This document shows, piece by piece, positions 53,401 to 62,622 of a stretch of 62,730 nt of DNA (position 1 is its first letter; every line of letters starts with the position of its first letter). Below the pieces are notes generated by a model. The model made no database searches. It had not been told where the DNA came from and worked only from the letters and a program-made list of their open reading frames with translations. Location: positions 56,758-119,487 of the forward strand of contig CAJUBU010000012.1 in the NCBI GenBank assembly GCA_910585095.1. Direction: 5' to 3'. The stretch comes from an uncultured Lachnospira sp. (GTDB lineage Bacteria; Bacillota; Clostridia; Lachnospirales; Lachnospiraceae). The translations under genes were made by a program, and so were the position numbers.

Positions 53401-54671
53401 GCAGTGTGACCAGTATAGGAAAGGATGCATTTACAGGATGCAGTGGTTTAAATAATGTAAAAGTATCACCAGAAAATAAGGTATATGATAGTAGAGATAA
53501 TTGTAATGCCATTATAGAAACAGAAACAAATAAACTGATTGTAGGCAGTAATCATGCAAAAATTCCAGAGGGTGTGACAAGTGTAGGAAAAGAGGCTTTT
53601 TTAGGTTGCAGTAGTTTAACGGACATAGAAATCCCAAGTAGTGTGACTAATATAGAGGAGAATGCATTTACAAGCTGCAGTGGTCTAAATAGTATAAAAG
53701 TATCACCAGAAAATAAAGTATATGACGGTAGAGATAATTGTAATGCCATTATAGAAACAAAGACAAATAAATTGATAACAGGGTGTGGCAGTACAAAAAT
53801 CCCAAAAAGTGTTAAAAGTATAGGAGATAATGCATTTAAAGATTGCGACAGTTTAAGCAGTATAGAATTCTCAAGAGTTGTAAGTATAGGAGATAATGCA
53901 TTTACAGGTTGCAGTCATTTAAGTAGCATAGAAGTCCTTGACTATGGTATTATTGCGAATAATGCATTTACAAATTGTAGCAGTTTAAACAGTATAAAAG
54001 TAAGGTGGCGTAATGGGTCTCCTCATGTGTATTACAGTAAGGATAATAATAATGCAATTATAGGAAAATACAGAGATAATTTAAATAAGTTGATTGTAGG
54101 GTGTGGTAGCACAAAGATTCCAGACAATGTGACAAGGATAAATGATGAGGCTTTTAGAGGTTGTGATAGTTTAAGCAGCATAGAAATTCCCAATAGTGTA
54201 ATATACATAGGAAATTATGCATTTGAAGGATGCAGCAATTTAAGCAGTATAGAAATCCCAAGCAGTACAAATCAGATAGAGATTAATGCATTTAACAACT
54301 GTGATAACTTAAAGAAATTCACAAACAACTCTTGTTGTGCATATGAGCTTGATAAAATACATACAACTGGTCAATGGTATCTTGAGAATACAGATATTGT
54401 TGTTACCAGCATTGCCAATGGTCAAACTGCTGTATATAAAGAAAATGAAGCAGACCAACCTATTGATAACATTAAATATGGTGACATCAATTCCGATGGT
54501 GAGATTAATATACAAGATGGCGTTCTTCTAAAGAAACATCTTGCAGGTATTAAAGAAATAGATGTCTGTATGGATGCCAGTGATGTTAATGTTGATGGTA
54601 GTGTAGATATTAGCGACGCAGTAATATTAATGAAATATCTTGCAGGTATGAATGTAACAATGGGAAAATAA
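50491..54671 (+). CDS. BspA-like leucine-rich-repeat surface protein with C-terminal dockerin; signal peptide out of frame at a G6 tract
   Basis: AGGAGG precedes ATG 50491, which encodes a classical signal peptide (MFKKHDVVKK, hydrophobic core, cleavage near GYA-DE). That frame ends at TAG 50635-50637. The long frame starts 50676 as usually called, but its coding sense extends back to the run of six G at 50618-50623 (GIEPLEDVTEYVEDD). Adding one G or removing two restores a single protein of about 1390 residues. The body has some 35 TpLRR/LRR_5 repeats of the type SVTSIGYGAFYDCSSLSSIE, several island segments beginning SPENKVYDSRDNCN, and a duplicated module (GITVELADNVLTISGN, twice). The last about 62 residues are a type I dockerin with two calcium loops (GDINSDGEINIQD, DVNVDGSVDISD). 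This is a phase-variable gene, a broken gene, or a sequencing error. Confidence 0.85.
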
Positions 54672-54718
54672 TTATTTTATAATTAAATTTGTATTAAGGC
54701 AATTGAATTAAAAAAAAT

Positions 54719-54774
54719 AAGTACAAGATATAGTTGATTTTTGATATAAATGTATACTGTATCTTGTACTTTTT
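54719..54774 (+). terminator. Terminator after the LRR-dockerin gene
   Basis: AAGTACAAGATATAG (54719-54733) pairs with CTGTATCTTGTACTT (54757-54771), 15 bp with one G-T pair, then T-rich sequence. Confidence 0.85.
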
Positions 54775-54789
54775 ATTTAGAAAAATATT

Positions 54790-54812
54790 AAGTAGATTGT
54801 AAATTTCGGCTT
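54790..54812 (+). repeat. Interspersed repeat family A, copy 5
   Basis: AAGTAGATTGTAAATTTCGGCTT, the most diverged copy with both outer arms recognisable. It is located just after the LRR gene terminator. Confidence 0.5.
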
Positions 54813-54948
54813 GATTTAACAAAAATATAAGCGATTTACTTGCAATAAATGAAATTACCTAGTAAAATATATTCTGATTTTTTATTTTTAAACCTTGCCT
54901 AATAAAATTATGTTTTATGCGTAAAACAAGCGCAGAAATGAGGAAATT

Positions 54949-55719
54949 ATGGAGATTTGCGTCAAGCTGCAAGCATTTGAGGGACCGCTGGATTTGCTAC
55001 TCCACTTAATTGATAAAAATAAAGTCAATATATATGATATTCCTATTGTAATGATTACAAAACAATATATGGAATATATCAGCCAGATGGATAAGGAAGA
55101 CCTTGATGTTGTCAGTGAATTTTTGGTTATGGCAGCCACTCTTTTAGATATTAAGTCTAAGATGCTGCTGCCAAAAGAAACCGATGAGAAAGGACAAGAG
55201 CAAGATCCAAGAACAGAACTGGTAGAGCGGTTGTTAGAGTATAAATTATGTAAATATATTTCTTATCAATTAAAAGAAAAACAAGCTTGTGCAGAGCGTT
55301 CTTTTTATAAAGTATCAACCGTTCCAAAAGAAATTGAGGCATATAAGCCGTCAATTGATTTAAATGAGCTTTTAAAAGACACCACCTTAGTGCAACTCAA
55401 TGCAATATTTCATGATGTTTTAAAAAGACAGGAAGAAAAGGTTGACCCAATTAGAAGTAAATTCGGCAAGATAGAAAAAGAAAAAGTGAGTGTGTCTGAA
55501 CGATTCACACAGATAAAAAATTTTTTAAAGACAAAGAAAACGATTGCTTTTGAAGATATGCTGATGAATAATCATTCAAAAATATCGGTTATTGTGTCTT
55601 TTTTAGTGCTGCTTGAATTGATGAAAACAGGATTTGTGAGCGTTTCTCAGGAAAATATATGCGGCGATATTATGATTGATGTGATAAAAGACCCTGATTT
55701 GATAGAATATACGAAATGA
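54949..55719 (+). CDS. scpA: Segregation and condensation protein A
   Basis: The kleisin subunit of the bacterial SMC condensin. Its 256 residues show the N-terminal FEGPLDLLLHLIDKNKVNIYDIPI motif, YISQMDKEDLDVVSEFLVMAATLLDIKSKMLLP, a variable middle, and the C-terminal winged helix (FLVLLELMKTGFVSVSQE). GAGGA precedes the ATG. scpB follows in the same direction about 115 bases on, the standard pairing. Confidence 0.95.
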   Translation: MEICVKLQAFEGPLDLLLHLIDKNKVNIYDIPIVMITKQYMEYISQMDKEDLDVVSEFLVMAATLLDIKSKMLLPKETDEKGQEQDPRTELVERLLEYKLCKYISYQLKEKQACAERSFYKVSTVPKEIEAYKPSIDLNELLKDTTLVQLNAIFHDVLKRQEEKVDPIRSKFGKIEKEKVSVSERFTQIKNFLKTKKTIAFEDMLMNNHSKISVIVSFLVLLELMKTGFVSVSQENICGDIMIDVIKDPDLIEYTK

Positions 55720-55834
55720 TAAGCTCTTATAAAAGATTATAGAGAAATTCAAGTTTTGCAAATGGTTATTAAAATTGTATAAAGATAAAATAGAAGAATT
55801 AATTAAAAGAATGGATTATATTGTGGAGGAAATG

Positions 55835-56431
55835 ATGAATTTGAGTAAAACAGAAGCAGCGATTGAAGCCGTGCTGTTTGCTATGGGAAATGCTGTGGAA
55901 GTGGACAAGCTGGCAGCAGCGATAGGACATGATGTGGATACAACAAGAAAAATTGTACATAATATGATGGATAAGTATGAAGAAGAAAATCGTGGTATTC
56001 AGATTATTGAGTTAGAAAATTCCTATCAAATGTGTACAAAGACCAGTTATTATGACCAGTTAATAAAAGTTGCAAGTACACCTACAAAATATGTATTAAC
56101 CGATGCTTTATTGGAAAATTTGTCTATAATAGCTTATAAACAGCCTGTTACAAGAATGGAGATTGAAAAGATACGCGGTGTTGGCTGTGGACATGCCATT
56201 AATAAATTGTTGGAATATGGGTTAGTTAAGGAGCTGGGCAGGTTGGATGCACCAGGCAGACCTGTATTATTTGGCACGACACAAGAATTTTTAAGGGCAT
56301 TTGGCGTACATTCTATAGAGGAGCTTCCTGTGATTAGCGAAGAAGTTGTTGAACAGTTTAAAAATGAAGCTATGTTAGAAGTTCAAGCAGGTGATTTAGA
56401 AGAACATGAACAGATGACATTGAATATTTAA
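55835..56431 (+). CDS. scpB: Segregation and condensation protein B
   Basis: The partner of ScpA in the SMC complex. Two winged-helix domains are seen: KTEAAIEAVLFAMGNAVEVDKLA at the start, and LLENLSIIAYKQPVTRMEIE, IRGVGCGHAINKLLEYGLV, LGRLDAPGRPVLFGTTQEFL further on. Start 55835 lies five bases after GGAGG (55825-55829). The ATG at 55832 is too close to that site, and the longer frame from TTG 55775 adds an atypical N-terminus. Length is then 198, within the family range. Confidence 0.92.
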   Translation: MNLSKTEAAIEAVLFAMGNAVEVDKLAAAIGHDVDTTRKIVHNMMDKYEEENRGIQIIELENSYQMCTKTSYYDQLIKVASTPTKYVLTDALLENLSIIAYKQPVTRMEIEKIRGVGCGHAINKLLEYGLVKELGRLDAPGRPVLFGTTQEFLRAFGVHSIEELPVISEEVVEQFKNEAMLEVQAGDLEEHEQMTLNI

Positions 56432-56583
56432 CCTTATCAAGGAAGTTCCTCACTTCAATACTGGAAAGGTATAAGTGGGGAAACTTGCAAAAGCTATAAA
56501 AAATTTTTGCAAAGAAAAATAGAGAAATAATAAAATAGCGTTGATATGTTATGTGTAGAAACAACGCGGAAATGAGGGTAAAA

Positions 56584-57978
56584 ATGGAAAGAGAAGTTGC
56601 ATGGAGTAAGTATAATGAGGAGAGTATCAAGGACGTATTTGCTTTTGCAGAAGATTACAGACAGTTTATCAGTAAGTGCAAAACAGAGAGGGAATGTGTA
56701 AAGGAAGCTATTGTTATGGCTGAAAGTGCAGGATATAGAAATTTATCAGATATTATTGCGCGCGGCAAAATATTAAAGGCGGGCGATAAAGTGTATTGTG
56801 TCAATATGAATAAAGCAATCGTGCTTTATTGCGTGGGTAAGCAGCCTATAGAAAAAGGAATGAATATATTAGGCGCACATATTGACTCACCACGAATTGA
56901 TATCAAGCAAAATCCATTGTATGAGGATAATGAGTTAGTATTGTTAGATACACATTATTATGGTGGAATTAAAAAATATCAGTGGGTAGCTATGCCTATG
57001 GCGTTGCATGGTATTGTTGCATTAAAAAATGGTAAGAGTGTGGAGATTACGATGGGAGAAAAAGCGGATGAACCTGTTGTAGGAATATCGGATTTATTGA
57101 TTCATCTTGCAGGTGAACAGATGGATAAAAAAGCAAGCAAGGTTATTGAGGGAGAAGATTTGAATGTTCTTGTGGGAAGTATGCCAGAAATTGGTGTAAA
57201 GCCTAAAAAAGATGATAAGGAAAATGTAAAAAAATATATATTAAAACTTTTAAAAAAACAGTATGGCATTGAGGAAGAAGATTTCCTTTCTGCTGAATTG
57301 TGTGTTGTGCCTGCGGGGGCAGCAAGAGACTATGGATTTGATAAAAGTATGATTATAGGATATGGACATGATGATAAGGTATGTGCTTATCCTTCCTTAG
57401 TGGCACAGCTTAACACAGAAAATCCAGAAAGGACATCAGCATGTATTTTGGTTGATAAAGAAGAAATTGGAAGTGTTGGCGCAACTGGTATGCAATCAAA
57501 ATTTTTTGAAAATATGACTGCTGAATTAATGAATCAATGCAATCAATTTTCTGAGTTGGCATTAAGGAGGGCATTAGCAAATTCAAATATGCTTTCATCG
57601 GATGTCAATTCTGCATTTGACCCAAATTATCCATCAGTCAGTGAAAAGAAAAATGCTTCTTATTTTGGTAAAGGCGTTGTATTTATGAAATATACAGGAG
57701 CCAGAGGAAAAAGCGGTTCCAATGATGCCAGTGCAGAATATATGGCACATTTAAGAAAGATTATGGACGATGCAAAAATTAGTTATCAGACAGCCGAACT
57801 TGGAAAAGTGGATGTCGGCGGCGGCGGAACAATTGCCTATATACTTGCCAATTATGGAATGAATGTAATTGACAGCGGCGTTGGTGTGCAAAATATGCAC
57901 GCTCCATATGAAGTTATCAGCAAAGTGGATTTATATGAAGCGTTAAAAAGCTATGAGGTATTTTTAAGAAATGCGTAA
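56584..57978 (+). CDS. apeA: M18-family metallo-aminopeptidase
   Basis: A 464-residue cytosolic zinc aminopeptidase releasing N-terminal, often acidic, residues. Metal and catalytic motifs are GAHIDSPRID (His, Asp), YGHDDKVCAYPS, DKEEIGSVGATGM (catalytic Glu pair) and GVGVQNMHAP (final His). The family segment DTHYYGGIKKYQW is intact. Clostridia M18 enzymes of this length are annotated ApeA. ATG 56584 follows GAGGG (56574-56578). An earlier ATG at 56551 overlaps that site. The preceding gap (56432-56583) holds a weak hairpin. Confidence 0.9.
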   Translation: MEREVAWSKYNEESIKDVFAFAEDYRQFISKCKTERECVKEAIVMAESAGYRNLSDIIARGKILKAGDKVYCVNMNKAIVLYCVGKQPIEKGMNILGAHIDSPRIDIKQNPLYEDNELVLLDTHYYGGIKKYQWVAMPMALHGIVALKNGKSVEITMGEKADEPVVGISDLLIHLAGEQMDKKASKVIEGEDLNVLVGSMPEIGVKPKKDDKENVKKYILKLLKKQYGIEEEDFLSAELCVVPAGAARDYGFDKSMIIGYGHDDKVCAYPSLVAQLNTENPERTSACILVDKEEIGSVGATGMQSKFFENMTAELMNQCNQFSELALRRALANSNMLSSDVNSAFDPNYPSVSEKKNASYFGKGVVFMKYTGARGKSGSNDASAEYMAHLRKIMDDAKISYQTAELGKVDVGGGGTIAYILANYGMNVIDSGVGVQNMHAPYEVISKVDLYEALKSYEVFLRNA

Positions 57979-58011
57979 GAAAATAAATGATAATAATAAA
58001 GGGGAATACCA

Positions 58012-58971
58012 ATGAAGTGGAATAAATATTCAATACAGACAACGACACAGGCTATTGATTTTATCAGTTGTATGCTTGGTGAATTAGGAATTGAAGGAAT
58101 TGAAATAGAAGATAATATTCAGCTTACACAGCAAGAAGCAAAGACAATGTTTGTTGATTTTATACCCGATTTGCCGCCCGATGATGGTTTAGCAAAGGTG
58201 CATTTTTATATTGATGTAAACGAAGATGACAAAACAATTCTTGATAAGGTAAAAGATGGATTAGAAGATTTAAGAGTATTTGTTGATATTGGAGAGGGGA
58301 CGGTGACAGAAAGTCAGACCGAAGACAAAGACTGGATTAATAATTGGAAACAGTATTGGCATACGTTTAAGATTAATGATTTGTATATTAAACCTACATG
58401 GGAGCCTGTAACAGACGAGATGAAAAATCATCCAATACTTTCGATTGACCCTGGCACAGCATTTGGTACAGGTTCTCATGAAACGACAAAATTAGTGATT
58501 AAACAGCTTCAAAAATATGTGAAACCAAAGGATAGAGTACTTGATGTAGGATGCGGCAGTGGGATATTATCTATTGTTGCATTAAAATATGGAGCCGATT
58601 TTGCACTTGGCACAGACCTTGACCCGAATGCGATTATAGCCGCCAATGAAAATGCAAGGCAAAATGATATTGCTGCTGATTCCTTTAAAGTGATTGAGGG
58701 CAATATTATAGATGACCAAGCAATACAAGAACAGTGCGGATATGATTGCTATGATATTGTGTGTGCCAATATACTTGCGGACGTGTTGATTCCATTGTCT
58801 GGTGAAATAACAAAGCATATGAAAAAAGGCGCTTATTTTATTACATCGGGAATTATTAATACAAAGGAAAAAGAGGTTTTTCAATGTTTTGACGACAATC
58901 CTTTATTGGAAATTGTTGATGTCCATCGTGATGGCGAGTGGGTAAATATAACAGCAATGAAGGTGGAATAG
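58012..58971 (+). CDS. prmA: Ribosomal protein L11 methyltransferase
   Basis: An AdoMet-dependent enzyme that trimethylates ribosomal protein L11. The 319 residues have the N-terminal substrate-recognition domain (to about 120), then LSIDPGTAFGTGSHETTKL, AdoMet motif I VLDVGCGSGILSI, LGTDLDPNAIIAANENARQN, and YDIVCANILADVLIPL. AAAGGGG precedes the ATG. rsmE follows after one base, the conserved prmA-rsmE pair. Confidence 0.95.
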   Translation: MKWNKYSIQTTTQAIDFISCMLGELGIEGIEIEDNIQLTQQEAKTMFVDFIPDLPPDDGLAKVHFYIDVNEDDKTILDKVKDGLEDLRVFVDIGEGTVTESQTEDKDWINNWKQYWHTFKINDLYIKPTWEPVTDEMKNHPILSIDPGTAFGTGSHETTKLVIKQLQKYVKPKDRVLDVGCGSGILSIVALKYGADFALGTDLDPNAIIAANENARQNDIAADSFKVIEGNIIDDQAIQEQCGYDCYDIVCANILADVLIPLSGEITKHMKKGAYFITSGIINTKEKEVFQCFDDNPLLEIVDVHRDGEWVNITAMKVE

Positions 58972-58972
58972 T

Positions 58973-59713
58973 ATGCATCATTTTTTTGCTGCGCGTGAAA
59001 ATATATATAAAAATTATATTGAAATTGTTGATGATGATGTTAACCATATAAGAAATGTATTAAGGATGAAAGTCGGCGATAAAATACGAATCAGCAGTGG
59101 TGATAATGTGGATTATATTTGTAGTATATCCAGGATTGATGAGGGTAAAATAAGAGCAGATATTGTTTCCATAGATAAGACAGGAAATGAATTGCCTATT
59201 AAAGTATATTTGTTTCAAGGGCTTCCCAAACAGGAAAAAATGGAATTAATTGTTCAAAAGATGGTTGAATTAGGCGTTTATTCGATTATTCCTGTGGCGA
59301 TGAAGCGATGTGTTGTAAAGCTTGATGACAAAAAGGCAAAAAGCAAGGCAGCGCGCTGGAATAGTATAGCGGAAAGCGCTGCAAAACAAAGTAAGAGAAG
59401 TATTGTCCCTCAAGTTCAGCAGGTGATGACGTTTAAAGAAGCATTGACCTATGCCAAAAATTTTGATATCAAGCTTTTGCCGTATGAGTGTGCCGAAGGT
59501 ATGGAACAAACAAGAAATATTATTGAACAATTGACTGTTGGTCAAAGTATTGGAATTTTTATAGGACCAGAGGGCGGATACGATTTAACGGAGCTTGAAT
59601 TGGCAAAACAATATGGCTGGGAAAGTATTACGCTTGGAAAGAGAATACTTCGGACAGAAACGGCAGGAATGATGCTGATGTCTGTTTTGATGTATAAAAT
59701 GGAAGGATTCTGA
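58973..59713 (+). CDS. rsmE: 16S rRNA (uracil-1498-N3)-methyltransferase
   Basis: A SPOUT-fold methyltransferase modifying U1498 in the decoding region. Its 246 residues contain MHHFFAARENI, the N-terminal PUA-like domain (VNHIRNVLRMKVGDKIRISS), and the knot motifs SIGIFIGPEGGYDLTELELA and LGKRILRTETAGMMLMSVL. It is coupled to prmA (one base between them) and followed within ten bases by the desulfurase gene. Confidence 0.95.
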   Translation: MHHFFAARENIYKNYIEIVDDDVNHIRNVLRMKVGDKIRISSGDNVDYICSISRIDEGKIRADIVSIDKTGNELPIKVYLFQGLPKQEKMELIVQKMVELGVYSIIPVAMKRCVVKLDDKKAKSKAARWNSIAESAAKQSKRSIVPQVQQVMTFKEALTYAKNFDIKLLPYECAEGMEQTRNIIEQLTVGQSIGIFIGPEGGYDLTELELAKQYGWESITLGKRILRTETAGMMLMSVLMYKMEGF

Positions 59714-59722
59714 GAGAAAGGT

Positions 59723-60913
59723 ATGGTTACTAGAGTGGAAGTATATTTAGATAATGCTGCAACGACCAAAGCAGCAAAAGAAGTTGTTGAGATGGTTTCA
59801 AAGGTGATGTTAGAAGATTATGGCAATCCTTCATCAAAACATACAAAAGGTGTTGAAGCAGAAAAATATATCAAACAAGCTTTAGAAACAATATCAAAAA
59901 CATTAAAATGTCATGAAAAAGAAATTATATTTACTTCAGGTGGTACAGAATCCAATAATATGGCCGTTATTGGTGCTGCTATGGCAAATAAGAGAGGCGG
60001 AAATCAAGTTCTTGTATCCAGTGTTGAACATTCTTCCGTGAAAGCTCCTTTTCGATATCTTGAAAAACAGGGTTTTCAAGTAGATTATATTCCTGTTTTA
60101 AAAGATGGAACGATCGATTTAGAAAGTTTTAAAAATATGTTGACTGATGATACAATTCTTGTTTCAGTTATGATGGTCAATAATGAAATTGGAACAATTG
60201 AACCAATCGAAGAAATAGGAAATATTATAAAAAAGTTTAATAAAAATATTCTTTTTCATGTCGATGCGATTCAGGCTTATGGCAAGATGAAAATTATTCC
60301 TAAAAAATATAATATTGATTTGATGTCTGTAAGTGGACATAAATTGCATGGTCCAAAAGGCAGCGGCTTTTTGTATATTAAAGAAAAAACAAAAATAAAC
60401 CCTATTATAACTGGTGGTGGACAGCAAAACAAGATGCGCTCTGGAACGGAAAATGTACCAGCAATTGCTGGACTTGGCAAGGCAGTAGAATTGATATATA
60501 CATCCGATTTTAATAAAAAGGCAGAGTATTTATATGATTTAAGAGCATATTTTATTGAAAAGTTAAAAATGTTGGATGAGGTGTATATAAATGGTGTCTG
60601 TGACAGCAAAACAGATTGTGAGAAAGCGCATGTTGTCTCACATATTGTCAGTGCCAGTTTTAAGGGGATAAAAGCAGAAGTATTACTCCATGCACTTGAA
60701 GAAAAAAATATTTATGTGTCCTCAGGTTCTGCTTGTTCTTCTAATAATCCTGGAGTGAGTTCGACGTTAATGGCAATTGGATTGGATAAAGAATTGCTGG
60801 ATTCAACACTTCGTTTTAGTTTTTGTTTTGATACTACAAAGGAACAGTTGGACTATACGATTCAGGCATTAAAAGAACTATTGCCAACATTGAGAAAATA
60901 TAAAAACTATTGA
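59723..60913 (+). CDS. iscS: Cysteine desulfurase (IscS/NifS type, probable ThiI partner)
   Basis: A PLP enzyme removing sulfur from cysteine as a persulfide. The 396-residue protein has VYLDNAATTKAAKEVV, FTSGGTESNNMAVIGA, HVDAIQAYGK, the PLP lysine in SVSGHKLHGPKGSGF, and the active cysteine in YVSSGSACSSNNPG. Adjacency to thiI (14 bases apart) indicates it feeds sulfur to tRNA 4-thiouridine. AAAGG lies before ATG 59723; a GTG at 59738 is a possible alternative. Confidence 0.9.
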   Translation: MVTRVEVYLDNAATTKAAKEVVEMVSKVMLEDYGNPSSKHTKGVEAEKYIKQALETISKTLKCHEKEIIFTSGGTESNNMAVIGAAMANKRGGNQVLVSSVEHSSVKAPFRYLEKQGFQVDYIPVLKDGTIDLESFKNMLTDDTILVSVMMVNNEIGTIEPIEEIGNIIKKFNKNILFHVDAIQAYGKMKIIPKKYNIDLMSVSGHKLHGPKGSGFLYIKEKTKINPIITGGGQQNKMRSGTENVPAIAGLGKAVELIYTSDFNKKAEYLYDLRAYFIEKLKMLDEVYINGVCDSKTDCEKAHVVSHIVSASFKGIKAEVLLHALEEKNIYVSSGSACSSNNPGVSSTLMAIGLDKELLDSTLRFSFCFDTTKEQLDYTIQALKELLPTLRKYKNY

Positions 60914-60926
60914 TGAGGAGAGGAAA

Positions 60927-62117
60927 ATGTACAAAGCATTTTTAATTAAATATGGTGAGATTGGTGTAAAAGGAAAAAATCGATATCTTTTTGAAGATGC
61001 ACTTGTAAGACAAATACGTTTTGCACTAAAAGATGTTGAAGGGGATTTTGCAGTTACCAAAGAAAATGGGCGTATTTATGCGACTGCAAAATCTGATTTT
61101 GACTATGATGAGGCAGTGGAGGCGCTGCAAAGAGTTTTTGGTATTGTTGGCATCTGCCCTGTTGTTCAAATTGAGGACAAAGGATTTGATGATTTAGCAA
61201 ATGAGGTTATCAAGTATTTTGGAGAGGCTTATAAAGACATATATGAAGAAAAGGAAATAACATTTAAGGTCAATGCCCGCAGAGCCAGAAAGAATTATCC
61301 TTTAAATTCTATGGAAATTAATATGGACATAGGCGAGAGGCTTTTAGATGCCTATCCAAAGTTAAAAGTAGATGTGCATAAGCCAGATGTGCTGATACAG
61401 ATTGAAGTGCGCAGTATGATTAATATTTATTCCATAGAAATTCCAGGTGCAAAGGGAATGCCTATCGGAACAGCAGGCAAGGCTATGCTTTTGCTTTCAG
61501 GAGGAATTGACAGCCCTGTTGCAGGATATATGATAGCAAAACGAGGCGTTTCCATAGAGGCGACGTATTTTCATGCACCGCCTTATACGAGTGAGCGCGC
61601 AAAACAAAAAGTAGTTGATTTAGCAAGGTTAGTTTCAAGGTATTCTGGACCAATTACATTAAATGTTGTTCAATTTACGGATATACAATTAGCTATTTAT
61701 GAGAAATGTCCACATGATGAGCTTACTATTATTATGAGAAGATATATGATGAAAATAGCACAGGATTTAGCAAAACAAAGCGGCTGTATGGGACTTATTA
61801 CAGGCGAGAGTATCGGACAAGTTGCAAGCCAGACGATACAGAGCTTATATTGTACCAATGAAGTATGTACTATGCCTGTTTTTCGACCAGTTATAGGTTT
61901 TGACAAACAAGAAATTATTGATTTGTCCGAAAAGATAGGTACATATGAAACATCCATTCAGCCTTTTGAGGACTGTTGTACCATATTTGTTGCTAAGCAT
62001 CCAGTTACCAAGCCAAATCTTAACGTTATAAAAAAGGATGAAAAACAATTAGATGACTGTATTGAAGAATTATATAAAAAAGCAATAGATACAGTAGAAC
62101 GAATTGTTATTCAGTGA
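60927..62117 (+). CDS. thiI: tRNA 4-thiouridine synthetase ThiI (without rhodanese domain)
   Basis: Makes 4-thiouridine at tRNA position 8. Its 396 residues carry an N-terminal ferredoxin-like plus THUMP region (to about 165; INMDIGERLLDAYPKLKVDV), the PP-loop LLLSGGIDSPVAGYM near 188, and the C-terminal adenylation domain with GQVASQTIQSL and QPFEDCCTIFVAKHP. The E. coli enzyme has an extra rhodanese domain (482 residues), absent here as in most Firmicutes, so sulfur must come directly from the neighbouring desulfurase. Confidence 0.95.
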   Translation: MYKAFLIKYGEIGVKGKNRYLFEDALVRQIRFALKDVEGDFAVTKENGRIYATAKSDFDYDEAVEALQRVFGIVGICPVVQIEDKGFDDLANEVIKYFGEAYKDIYEEKEITFKVNARRARKNYPLNSMEINMDIGERLLDAYPKLKVDVHKPDVLIQIEVRSMINIYSIEIPGAKGMPIGTAGKAMLLLSGGIDSPVAGYMIAKRGVSIEATYFHAPPYTSERAKQKVVDLARLVSRYSGPITLNVVQFTDIQLAIYEKCPHDELTIIMRRYMMKIAQDLAKQSGCMGLITGESIGQVASQTIQSLYCTNEVCTMPVFRPVIGFDKQEIIDLSEKIGTYETSIQPFEDCCTIFVAKHPVTKPNLNVIKKDEKQLDDCIEELYKKAIDTVERIVIQ

Positions 62118-62188
62118 TGCACACCACGTTAGAAGTGGGGGCAGCCTGTTTAAGAATACGGAAGCTTGGTTTTTGCATACTATTTATA

Positions 62189-62250
62189 AAATACCCACAG
62201 TTTTACCGTTTATAAAAATTCATATATCGGTTTACTGTGGGGTATTTGAT
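62189..62250 (+). terminator. Terminator-like hairpin after thiI (shares tail with the 18.3-kb element)
   Basis: AAATACCCACAG (62189-62200) pairs with CTGTGGGGTATTT (62235-62247) with one bulged G, extended by TTTACCG / CGGTTTA-like inner pairing. The tail GGGGTATTTGATT is identical to that at 18321-18333. Confidence 0.65.
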
Positions 62251-62251
62251 T

Positions 62252-62285
62252 AACACAAGGTTGTTTAAAAGCATAACCTTGTGTT
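62252..62285. terminator. Perfect 11-bp hairpin between thiI and the HPr-like gene
   Basis: AACACAAGGTT (62252-62262) and AACCTTGTGTT (62275-62285). It lies between convergent genes and could end transcripts from either side; neither side has a strong T-run. Confidence 0.45.
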
Positions 62286-62321
62286 ATATTGTGACAAGCT
62301 TTAAAAGCGTCAAGATAGAAC

Positions 62322-62552
62322 TTAAACGATATAAGGAGCAAGAACAGAAAGAATGGTATCAATATCATTGTCTGCATGAATGTTTAAATCAATTGGTTGA
62401 GATAAATCAAGGCTGAAAATACCCATAATTGATTTTGCATCAATCACATATCGTCCTGATACAAGGTCAAAATCGACATCAAATTTTGTAATATCATTTA
62501 CAAAAGATTTTACCTTGTCTATTGAATTTAATGAAATTTGAACAGTTTTCAT
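62322..62552 (-). CDS. HPr-like protein lacking the phosphorylatable histidine
   Basis: A 76-residue HPr fold: strand MKTVQISLNSIDKVKSFVND, then RYVIDAKSIMGIFSLDLSQP, where the Ser of SIMG corresponds to HPr Ser46. The active His15 region (HARPA in HPr) is replaced by SIDKVKS, so PTS phosphotransfer at the histidine is not possible. Like Bacillus Crh, it could act through serine phosphorylation by HPr kinase in carbon catabolite control; that is inference. CCTCCT (62558-62563) is its ribosome site read on the - strand. Confidence 0.85.
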   Translation of the reverse strand: MKTVQISLNSIDKVKSFVNDITKFDVDFDLVSGRYVIDAKSIMGIFSLDLSQPIDLNIHADNDIDTILSVLAPYIV

Positions 62553-62593
62553 AAGAACCTCCTAATTTATAAATAGTATTTTGTCTAATATTT

Positions 62594-62622
62594 ATAATAA
62601 TGATATTGGTATGGATTGTCAA
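62594..62622 (-). promoter_or_regulatory. Promoter of the HPr-like gene
   Basis: On the - strand: -35 TTGACA (62622-62617), 17-base spacer, -10 TATTAT (62599-62594). Confidence 0.7.

Noticed and set aside
50880..54300. Regular short direct repeats that could suggest a CRISPR or satellite array
   Set aside because: The repeats are in frame and encode leucine-rich repeats. Unit length varies and there are no unique spacers.
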